Shown here one piece after another: positions 46,290 to 58,200 of a stretch of 64,000 nucleotides of DNA. Positions within the stretch are counted from its first letter, which is position 1. The number at the start of each line of letters is the position of its first letter. The translations under genes and the position numbers were made by a program. Source of the stretch: Notospermus geniculatus (Eukaryota; Nemertea; Pilidiophora; Heteronemertea; Lineidae); NCBI GenBank assembly GCA_002633025.1, contig NMRB01002490.1, positions 3,251 to 67,250 of the forward strand. The letters run 5' to 3'. The notes below the pieces were generated by a model. The model had not been told where the DNA came from. It was given only the letters and a program-made list of their open reading frames with translations, and ran no database searches.

Positions 46290-49200
46290 TTATGACTTCA
46301 CCACCTCGGCATCTAAACTATCCCCCGAGGATTCGTTCAGATTCTCCGACGATACCCGCCCCGTCGAACATATCACAGGTCTAATGATGTCATCCTCGTC
46401 TACCGAAATCATTTTTATACTCCTCATGAGTTGACCTTGTTCGTTTGACTCGTAACTATCCATGATGTCCGAACTGTCTGTGCTCCGTTCAATCTCAACA
46501 TCGGAGTTTGTGCCATTGCTTAACTTTTTTATTTCACATAACAGATTCTGGACATCATCATCGCTGAGATTTTCATTCAAGGAATCTGCACGGTCAGAGG
46601 CGCTATTGGTCCCATTCTCCTGATTCACTGACAAGGTTATGTCATTTTTATCTGATGCACTGGCCCCGCAGTCCTGATCTGACACAACGCTAAGAATTTC
46701 TCCACCTGACATGCCCACATGAGTCACAGAATCTACCGAGTCGGCACTTGTATTTGCTTGTACCTCGTCATCCGTTATCGTGGCTAAGCTGGCATCCCGT
46801 TGATAATCACTGAAATTTACATTACCTACAGGATTTTCAACTAAACTTGTCATAGACGGACATATCGTATGCGCCAACGGCATGACAAAGCCATTATATC
46901 CATAATCATGAATGGTGTCTGCTATAAAGTTTGCATTCGCCATCAGTGGCTTGATATCGGAGCGAGACTTTACGAGATAGAAGTTACGGCGTTTTTCTAG
47001 AGGTGGAACCGAAATGTTTTGGTTATCATCGCAAAAAACGTCATCGTCATCATCGTAGAAAACGTCGTCAGAACCTTGCGACTCTTTTTCTTCTTCTATT
47101 TTTGGCTGAGAGACGACATTCGTTGTCGTCTTCTGTTTAAGTAGAATTTTGTTTTCTACACTGTCTATCTTCTCTTCTGAAACAAGATTCAAGGATTTCT
47201 CAAAGTCACTGTCTGGTTTCCTGGAATCTTTGGGATCAGTTCCATCTCCAGTCTGACTGGAGATATTTGTTCGGTCAGAGTCTGGTATACTGGAAACCCT
47301 GGATTCAGTTTCATCTCCAGTCTGATTGGAGATACTTGTTCGGTCAGAGTTTGGTTTACTGGAAACCCTGGATTCAGTTTCATCTCCAGTCTGACTGGAG
47401 ATATTTGTGAGGTCATTGTCTGGTTTACTGGAATCCCTTGGTTCAGCAACATCGCCGATTTGATCAGAATTGATAAATTCACTGTCTGGTTTACTGGAAT
47501 CCACGGATATGCCAGAATCCAAGGCATCACCATCTGGACCCACTGGAACTTTTTGAATTGGTTCAGGGACAGCAGTATCGTAATATCTCTGAAAAAGAAA
47601 AACACCAGTTTGAGGCCAACTCCTATCTCTTGAAATTATTGGTACCGGGTATCCAACTTTTTGATTGAATATTGGTGTTGGGTACATCCTTGAGATTCTT
47701 AGCGAACAGGTCGTACCAGCCATTCCAAACAGATGCATTATTGGCTTTATTCTCTTTGGATACCAATACTTTTGGTATCCGTTGGTACCGGTATCCGTGC
47801 GCCTATTCAATAGGCACACGGTCAACTGCAGATTAATTCTGAATTTGTGAAATTCATGGGCCATGAAATTATTCTTCTTGTCATTTTTGACTGCTGCGAC
47901 TAATTCGCTTTAAGAAGAATACTAACCTTTCTTCCCTGCAACTGTTCAATGGATACAGCCACTTCGGTCAGATTAGATGGGGCGTTCAGGTTCAGTTTGG
48001 AAAACTGGGCGAAGATTTCTGGAGTGTGGGTGACCTGCAAATACATGAAATACATTGGAGTGTGTATGCAGTGTGTTCACAGAAGGACTGAATCTAAGAA
48101 TTTCTCAGTCAACTTGGTTGTGCTATCCAAATGAATGAGGCAACGTCTGCACTTGTCTCAACTTCCAGTTTTCACCAGGAAAATGATGCTCTTGGAAAGT
48201 AAAACACTCACCTGGATCTTTTTCTGTCGGTCACGCCTTTTGTTCCGACTCGATGTCCGACGAACCACGGCGCTGTACTTGGCCTCCTCGTCATCCATGC
48301 GTTTTCTTGGAAGCACGTACATGCCATCTTTCATATTGAACTTGGGGTCTGTGGTGTCAGTGGGCCCTTAAGTCAGAAAAAAATGTTTTTGAAAATATTG
48401 ATTTGAGGGCCGAAATACAGCAATATTGGCTCTACAGACGATACTGGGTGAATAAATGTGTATAGCAGGAGAAAAGTGGACTGCCCAGAGAACCTGCGCT
48501 CTCACATGGAGAATGGGTCCGATCGGGATTGACCCCGCAACCTCAGATGTGACAGGTGCTGCTGTTTCCACTGTGCCACTCTGACAATCACTTCCCTTCT
48601 GATTATGAGTGCAGATACTGCCCTCCACCACGGGTCACACAGAGATCTTACCGGGGCTGCCTGAGGACTGGGCCTGGTCGGTGGTCGTGATATATCGTTG
48701 GAGGTAGGTGATTAAGGTGGTGCACAAGTGTTTTTCTTCAATGTATGGCTCAATTTTGGGGTCAATGCAGATGTGGGTGTCTTCGCTGAAAATAGGAAAA
48801 GGTGAAGTCAGATTTCGATTAGTACCTACATAATTCTACTCGGAATTGTGAGTCTATTTTTCTCAATACTGAGGCAAGAGCCAACAGCTCTCAGTAGGCT
48901 TTTTAGACATTGGGTCATATGAATAAAGACCAGCAAATGCTTTTACTTCAGATTTGTACAGCATTACCTATCACATTTGTATTGCAAATTTCAAGTAAAA
49001 GCATTTCCTAGTCTTTATTCATATGACCTAATATTGGGGGCTTCATATGTAATGTGGAAGAAAACCAGAGCATCCAGCAGAGACATACATGAACACTCTC
49101 ACTGGTAGAAATGGTCTTCAATATTTTCACACTATTTTTATCCCTACTACACACCTTTCCTTCTGCTTCACTTCCACTTTCGTCTCTTCTTCTTTCAATT

Positions 49201-52200
49201 TCTTCAACTTGTTCTCCCTCATTTCCTTGTGTTCCTTGAACTCCTTCTCCCGCCTGCGGAAGTCCGATATAATATCACGTTTTTTCTGATGGAGTGGCTC
49301 CAATTCCGCTTTTAGTTCCTCAATTTCTCGACGTATTTTGTCCCGTTGGGATCTGAGATCTGTTTCACGGCTTTTGTAAGCGGACACAGCCTTGTAGCAG
49401 ACCTACAAGAGACACGGAAAAACCTGTTACCTTACACATCTCACAGACACATTTCTCACATATTATTATGTTAACTGATCTACCTATCTCATATAAATTT
49501 GAGCATATACAGGTGAGGGGTGCCAAATGCCTCCAGATGCCCAAACAAATTTGAGCACCACAGCCCCCCATTTGTGGCAATAACTACCCATAGCCTTGGC
49601 AATGGAAAGATTAAGAATTGGAAGAGAACTTCTTTATATGATTGATAGGAACAACTTCTGTTCAAATATTTTTTGCTCAATGCCACAGGATGTGAGAAAA
49701 TTTTGACAGAAGATGTTTACGTTTAATTCGTCTCTCATCTTCTTCTGCTTCTCCCTCATCTTATTAAGTCCTTCATTCTGGCTCTGGTACTCCCTGAAAT
49801 GAGATGAGAATACATCTTGAAATGACGACTGGTATGTACTTTCTGTTAAAGCCCAAAGGCAAAGGGGCACACCCGGTGCACGCCCCCCCCCCTTCAGCCA
49901 ACAAATCTGTAAAATCGACCGTGAAATTCTGAAATTCGGAGCAAATCATTGAAATTTACTGCAGATTTCAATGTTTCTAGCACAGTGCGCCCCCTCTTTC
50001 CCGAAATCCTGCATCCGCCCCTGAGGGAGGCTGAGGGGGATGCAAAGTACTTCAATGTTATACTAACCACACCGACTGAAAATAGCAAACGTTAACAAAT
50101 CGACAAGGCCTTAATCTCACCTGAGCCCCCTCTTTGAACGATTCAATGAATCAATCTCGTTCACAATCTTCCTTTCTTCATTCAGACGGAAGTTCCTCGT
50201 CTGAAGTTCTCTTCTTAAACGTCTGCAAAATAGAATAAAAATGGGATGGAGTCATATCAGCTATTCATACAGCACGTCAGGGTCCAAGGGAAAAAATTCA
50301 ATAGAACAACTGCAAAAATATCACACCACACTTGTCAATTCATTCCTCCAGTACTGTGCTGCCCCCTAGTCGACAGTTTGAAAACAACCTGTCAAAATGC
50401 TTCCGAGAAGTGTCAACTACCCAACATACTGCTGCCCCCTATGGGCTGATTTCATATTACAACAATATTCTCATTCTCACATGCATCGTTTTCTAGCAGA
50501 CGACTAGACAAGTTGACAGAGCCATCTATTGATGGAACCACAAACTAAGAATTTGGGTCAGTCTAGGGTCAATATATTGGCACAGTTATGACTCAGTTTT
50601 TGGCCTGTATTCTTGACCTAGAACAGGTTTCCAAAGGCCTTGACGGTTTGATCTGAGTCACCCCCATTGTACACTACAGGGACACACCTTCAAATATAAG
50701 TTCAGGGCAGAGGCCTAGATCACGGCTTCTTTTCTTTGACATGATCTCACCAAATATTTTTGTAATAATCANTTGTATCAAAGACTGAAGAAAACACTGC
50801 GATTGTATAAGTACCGATACATTACGAACTATATCGCGCATGAATATTAATATGTGAACAGTCTCACTGGTCTCACTGGTATTTATCGTAGTTTCTCCAA
50901 TTGCCACTAGGCGCTACGCTGTGGGCGGGCGGATGTGGAACTCTCCTGTAATCCGCTTATACTACAAAAAGGCTTTTTTCACAAAAACCGGGGGGAAAAC
51001 ATCGAAAACGAATCCCACGTCGACTTATGGCACATTATTACACAGAGCAGGCCAACGGTTACGGGACATTTGAAAGCCAAACTTAGCAGGAGAACGCTCA
51101 CAAACATTTAGGCCCCTACCTCCCGTACGTCAATTATAGTATAGAAGTCTCAGATAATGTCATCACAGAGAGTTGTTGGGGGGGGGGGGCACTCTGCTTT
51201 CTCCAGGTGTGCAAGGTCTCAGGAGTGGCACTGCGCATGGCGTACATGAGCACCTGTCACAGCAGATCTGCCAAGGTGTTCTGATACCTTGCTGGATATT
51301 GGGCAAGATTTTGCTGGAGAATGGGCCATCTGGCATGTCTGGGGGTTGCCTTGCTTGAGCATCTAAAACGTGATAAACTTTCAGGGCCATATTCAAAAAG
51401 GGTGGTCATCGCACGATAAAGACTTAGACGGGTGTAACTTCACTAAATGCACACACTTCCACCATGCATTTGACAAAGTTACATGCATCTAAGTCTTAAA
51501 CATCCTTTTTGAATACGGACCTCAAAGATTAGTTTTGGTCTGTACAAAACCGCCCGGCGCATAATGTCCTCCTTCAGCACAGGGCTGTGATTGGTCAGAT
51601 AGCATCGGTAACACTGATTACAGAACCAAACTGCAGATGGCGCGAGTGCTGCCTGAGCAGACGATAGTCAGCTAACGCAGTTGGAAAACGCAGTTTGTGA
51701 AAGAGAGAAACAATTTTTTTGAAGATCACTTTTGAGGAAATGCCTAAGATTACACACAGCTTGCGGGAGTCAAATCTCACAATGGCCAGACAATACTGAA
51801 ATCAACAATCCCTTGCTGCACTTTGGGTCTTCTTCTCTGCGCATTCCGACTCATTTTGCTGGCATGGGTCACATTTCATGATGTGTCAGGAATCCACTCT
51901 ACATCGCTGACCTTTTAATTCCATTCACAAAATTTTCTGCTGACATGCCTGAAGATGCATGACAGTTGTTGCACAGATGAGAGGGGATCGATTTTTCAAC
52001 CCAACTATCCGATAAACGCAACATTATGAACACACTGTATAAGTAGGTGAAACAGATGCGTTGGTAGATTCATTCATAAACTGACTCATCAAAATGCCAA
52101 GAGCCACAGTGCAACAATCAATGTATCAACAACCTGGAAATTCACAAAAGGTGTGCACATAAGTCATTTCAGAACCCTCAGGGTTATCAAGCAGTCACTC

Positions 52201-55200
52201 GCCAAAGTCATCATATTGTTACCATTTACCTTAGAAATGTACGCGACTGGTAAACATTTGCATGTTTGATAAGGTCAAACAGATAATGCATTTCACTTAT
52301 GTTATGGTTGTTGTGTTTGTAGAGATTTTTCTGTCAGGGCCAAAGCCATAGCATTATTAGCCCTGTTGCGGAAGAGGCCATCTGAAGTTACTCCTGTTCC
52401 TCACTTGGATGGGGTCTTTCACTTGCCCTTTCAAAGGCACAAGGTACAAGGCACAATGGCTTAGAGTCCTAAGCATGTGATTCCCATATGGCCCGGGATT
52501 CGAACGACCTGCTGCTTGTGCCCACATCACACTGAGCCTCTCAGTACTTCTTGACAATGTTGCCGAACGGGCTCAAACTGTTTGCAGACGGAGTGGACGT
52601 AGTGGCAACTTTTTACAGTCTTTTTACGAACTTCATGGATGGGTTCGGACAGGAAGGGTGCTCCAGAACTTCCAGGCATTTATTTGCCAACGTTACACCT
52701 TGTAGCCCATTTTACGATTGTTTTAGGACGGGGCAGGACGTTTTGAGAACTGCTTCAGTGTGACAGTAGTGTTGACAATGATAACCAAGTGCCGATAACC
52801 ACTAGGCTACCAAGGCTCCTCAATGGCTGCCATCACATACATCTACAAATTACAGCAAAACGCACACTCAGGTACATACGACCAAAGATTTTTCACACAA
52901 ACACAATGCAGCATTGTAGGAGAGCTCAGCATCTCAGACAAAATGTCAGGAACTATCATGATGCGGGGGTGTACGGTCACCAGCCTCAACCGCATTGATC
53001 TGTCCACGATCCAAGAGCTATTTATGGCTATGATCTTTGTGATCGTGTGATCAATTATGAACGTAATTCAGTCAGGAAAATATCTTGTTGAGGATGTGGG
53101 GATTAGTGTTTTTATTTCCCCGTCATTTTGATGTAATGGTAGGCTTTTGTGTGACAATTCTACTGTATACTGTCTCAAAGTGTATCACGTTATTACCCCA
53201 GTCCGTCTCTCCGGAAACTTTCTATGGAAGTCAAGGAGCACTTCAATGAGGGTGTCATTGGGAGAAAGAGATACACAACAGGGTTCTGCCGCTGCTGGTC
53301 GGTGCCGGACGCTCCCGTCCAGGACACAGACATGCCGACCGGCACTCGGCCTATAGAGTATTTTCCAACCATCTGAACTGACGAAGCGTGCCATGAGAGA
53401 TGCCCGCCACGCACACTTCTCAATTTCCTTTCTGTTCCCATTCACCAAATGTGCTTCCCGGCAGGGCCTGACACAGTTCTGATCAACAACAAAGGCGGGC
53501 TGCCAAAGTTGCAATAGAGTGGATCGGGGTCATTTTGATGCCAAATGAGCTCATTAAATTATTTTGACTCTCAGGTGCCAAATTTTTCCAGGGGAGAGCC
53601 CACGTTCACACCCCGTTGAGTCCTGGGCAGAACCCTGACAGCAGCTCGCAGGTGCACCAAAGGGAGATTCAGCCAGGTATCGAACCCACGGCCCGTTAGA
53701 CACGAGTCTGATCCTCCAGGCCTACAGTGTGCAGCTTTTACCAAACAAGAGTTCTGATCCTCTAGGCCTAGAGTGTGCAGCTTTTACCAAACAAGAGTCT
53801 AGAGTCACAACAGCGTCAGAATGGACACTTGGCCGGGTACAGAACCCACTGCCTCCAGTCCGATGGTCAAGTGTGTGACTGCACTACCCTATCACCGCAC
53901 CAAAAAATCCAGCAACATGTGGAATCTGAAAATATCTGGACGATAAAGGTCATCAATGCAAATGACATCATCAGCATCAGCCCTGAGGCAGAACATGATG
54001 GAGGAGCGGGAAACAGGATCAAAATCAATCCACCCCCACCTATTATCTTGTTACAACAGTCTGAATGTCAGCCTGCATCAAGAGACATTTGTTAGCATTC
54101 CACGAAATCCCACCTAAAAATAAAATGTCAGCTGGCTAGCTTCCTGGAAGTGTTGACATACAGCTGACCCACTTTCCAACAAAAAATGTCCAGGGTTGGC
54201 GGGAGACTCTCCATCTGTGACATTGGGTTCAGCTGAATGGACCAAAGGCTACTGTTATGTCATCAGTTCTAGGATGCTGAAAGTGTGGCATCCCCAAGAG
54301 GGATTGCCCACTTGCAAAATCGCCAAATTGGCTAATTCTTCCTAAGCATAATGCTGGGCATAAGACTGTGATGATCTGGCTGAAGAACAACTGAAAATGT
54401 AAAGTGACTGTAGTGTAAAATTTCACTGACTCCGATGTGATCTGGCGAACGTTAAGCTAAAATTCCAGGAAGGCTAGACCTTCTTAATTTTCAATGAATT
54501 CCAGCTATGCATCTGCCAACAACATGACCTTCTCGGCTTAAAAAAGCGAAAAAGAGAAAGGACAACTGTCAGACTGTTGTTGTACCGGTAATAGAGTACA
54601 CAGGGAAATAATCATAATAATTTATCAGTGGTGGGTGATCGTATAGTGAGTGATTGGAGATGTTACTAGGGGCCCCGGTGTACATTACATACACTGATTT
54701 GATCAATAATCCCTATCAGCAGTGTAATACTACTATCGCAACTGAAATTGACACACCACATATGTTGAATGAAATTAAAGGAATGTCTTCATTCAGTTAT
54801 TTTTTGCGATACCAATAGCCACCAACGTACCAGTAGAATAGAGCTGTTATAGTTTGGAGGTTGCCGAGGTGGTCCAGTGGAGACATCCACTCCTGTGCCA
54901 CCAATGAGGTCACGGGTTCAATCAGTCGAGATAGTGATTTTATGTGGTAGAGAGGCGTTCTCTCCTGGACTGGACATTCCAACATTGTAGCTTTCACCGG
55001 TTCTTCCTAAAATATCACCCAATATTGTTTGATAATCAACTAAAACGGCGTTTAACGCCCTGGGCGTTTAACGCCCAGGGCGTTTAACGCCCTGGGCTGG
55101 GTTGCACAAAACTCATGTTAGCGCTAACTTCGTGTTAGCGCTAACTTTATGTTACATGACGTAAAATGGACGACAATGGATTTTTACATCATTTAACATA

Positions 55201-58200
55201 AATTTAGCGCTAACACCAAGTTAGCGCTATCGTGACTTTTGTGCAACCGGGCCCTGAGTATTAACTCAGGGCCGTAGCTAGCTTTTTTTCGCTGGGGGGG
55301 GGGGCATTCATTTTTATGGACGTGGGCTTCCCCTTCGGCGCCGACACTGAAAATTAGAAGTTCTGAGATGCGATTTGAGGTCAAGTTCCTGCACTCCTGA
55401 GACACGAACAATAATGATCTTTTATCCCATTTGATTTTGCTGAAAATTTTTTTTTTTTGCACAATTTGCCATACAAATGCCCCCCCCCTTTTCCTATGCT
55501 AGCTACGGGCCTGGAGTTGGCAATTGCACACTGAAATAATTTTGCTTTCAAGAACTCTGTTTCCCCCAAAGATATACAGCTATGAACTTGGATTCTCATG
55601 TGATACGAAGATATCCTGTGATATCTTGTATCATGGTAGTATATTATTTTAGAATCTTTTGGCAGTCTATGGTAGATATTTCGGGTACTGACCCTTCATA
55701 CACCAAAAAACTTGGCCGACCTTCGTGCTGACCCTACAAGGACACAGCTGCTGTATCACGATGATTCACTCTTATGATATGCGTAAACAGGCCTTCGTGT
55801 CCATCGATCGGTCTGCCATCTGTTGCGGTCCCTGACCGTTAGTCAGCCCACGACCTGTCTGCCAGTCTAGAAACGTCATCATCATTACTAATCTCAAACT
55901 GTCTAGACCGAATTTTAATGTACATGTATATTCAACGAATTTCATGTATAGTAAGATAGGGCCTAAGCAGGGTAATTGTGCAACTCAGCATCATGACGTG
56001 GCTGTAACCCTACCCTGCCCTAATAGCTTGGGTAGGTAGGTAGGCATATATTTTTATTTTTTTAATTGGAGGTGGAAAAAAAATTAGCAATTTCCACAAA
56101 ATAAAATAAAAATATACTAGTGTTTAAAAACAATGTTTTTTGGGGTTTATGACGCATTGGCATTCAGTTTTGAAATGTAAAAAGTTTTAGGTCGGCATAC
56201 TTTGTCATTGCCGGTCGGCAAATCGGGTCCTTTGGGGCATAAAAAAAAACATATTGGCTAATGCCCCCATAAAAAGTTTTGGGTCGGTACCATTTACGTA
56301 GGGTCGGTCGGGTTACGGCTAACAGTTTTGGGTCTGGCCTCACCCAATATTTTTTGATAATCAACTAAAACGCCCTGGGCTGGGTTGCACAAAACTCATG
56401 TTAGCACTAACTTGGTGTTAGCGCTAACTTTATGTTACATGACGTAAAACGACAATGGATTTTTACATCATTTAACATAAAGTTAGCACCAACACCAAGT
56501 TAGCGCTATTGTGACTTTTGTGCAACCGGGCCCTGAGTATTAACTCAGGGCCATAGCTAGCTTTTTTTCGCTGGGGGGGGGCATTCATTTTTATGGACGT
56601 GGGCTTCCCCTTTGGCACCGACACTGAAAATCAGAAGTTCTGAGATGCGATTTGAGGTCAAGTTCCTGCACTCTGAGACACGAACAATAATGATCTTTTA
56701 TCCCATTTGATTTTGCTGAAATTTTTTTTTTGCACAATTTGCCTATGCAAATGACCCCCTTTTCCTATGCTAGCTACGGGCCTGGAGTTGGCAATTGCAC
56801 ACTGAAATAATTTTGCTTTCTAGAACTCTGTTTCCCCCAAAGATTTACAGCTATGAACTTGGATTCTCAATGCACCTCTTGTATTCATTAATTGGGCTGC
56901 AATCTTCAGAAACCTATCATTTCTTCAACCAAAACAATAGATTTTTAATGTCACGAAGACCGCCATCAATCGAACACACTCCAGCCATCAGAATATGAAA
57001 AGTGTCAAAGAAATCACCCCATCAACTTCTCGGAAACTACAACAATATTGATTTTTCAGCAGGTCAGAAAATGATGCCGATGCATCGTCCTTGACAACCC
57101 GTGCTAACGTGCGTACGCTGAATGACATCGCATGTATGCAGCCACGCATTATTATGGAGTGCTAAGACACGCCTTGGAAAAAATATGGCATTGTACGCTG
57201 GTTAGGTTGTCTGTGAGCAGTGAGAAATTCTAAGATCTGTTTGTGATTTGAGTCGCTTGGATTCATGTTACTGATAATCAGAAATGCCAACATTAGCCAA
57301 TGGAGAATTTAACTTCTTAACAACCTGAAATACAATGAGGTCTCTGGTTTGTTCTACAACCTTGCTACATGAGAACGAATTTGACTATTCAGGCAATGGA
57401 AAGATGATAAACATGATCAGGGTCGGATCCAGGGAGTGAACGCCCATCCTATTTTTGGCAGAGCATGATTTTTTTGAGCAAGAAAAAAATTTAAATCAGC
57501 AAAAAATTACGAGGTAGTATTTTGCTCTCAGATGCCAGGAAAATGCATAGCACTTAAATTGTCAAATTTTCTTAGCTTTTTCTCTTAGTTTTGTAAAAAT
57601 TTGCTGGGTTGTCCGCAATGGGTTGTCTGGGAGGAACTGGCCAGCGGCCACATGTTGGATCGGAGGGGAAGGGGGAAATAATCCTGATACCGGTACCAGA
57701 CTAGGAAGGTGCACTTGGTCACTGCTGAAACTCGCCAAAACCCCACAGATCTTACCTTTTTGCCGATCTCTCCGCTTAGAACAGACAACTGCTGATTGAT
57801 GACCTTCCGATTGTCAATCTTTTCTTCCTTAGCTGTCCGTATTTTTTGCAGCTCGGCAGAAACTCCCAGATTGTCCAACTTGACTTGAAGAGATCGCTTG
57901 AGAAGGGTTAAGGAATAACGGGGACTGTTGACAAGTTCTTGAACATACATGTACTTCCTCGCTTTTCAGAGGCTAGGCAATAGCATGCCGCCCAGATACT
58001 GTTTTTAAAGCAAAGTTCGGACAAACATGACGAATCATACACAGATTCCTGAGTGTCCATTTTGTCTGCGCCTAAGGCTTCCTGTACATAGAAGTATACG
58101 GTATTCGGTATACTCTATACGGTATACGGTATACGGATACGGCGATTTATATAGGATATACGCTGGGCTGAACTCGGCAATTTGGTCGTTCGATTTGCAT

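Larger units (their letters stand above)
50223..57755 (-). other. Large intron region of the BFR1-like gene, repeat-rich
   Basis: No exon in correct phase was recognised, although one is expected here. Contents: hairpin 51384-51522; interrupted SINE 52320-52815; SINE heads near 53600-53897; SINE 54856-55030; a duplicated ~580-bp block (55017-55597 and 56341-56868). A 109-codon minus ORF at 53514-53185 has no recognisable domain. Positions 50300-51160 and 51530-52310 show nothing supportable. Confidence 0.5.

Noticed and set aside
51163-51396. Cys/Pro-rich minus ORF (PPDMPDGPFSSKILPNIQQ...)
   Set aside because: No splice context or known domain, and a poly-G/C tract nearby. It looks like chance or an old repeat.
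53185-53514. 109-codon minus-strand ORF (MQLWQPAFVVDQ...)
   Set aside because: No recognisable domain, no splice signals in phase with the BFR1-like exons, and SINE remnants nearby. It could still be a relic, but I cannot support a gene.
54856-54920. Possible functional tRNA gene
   Set aside because: A and B boxes are visible, but the acceptor and anticodon stems do not pair and the same sequence continues into a shared SINE body.
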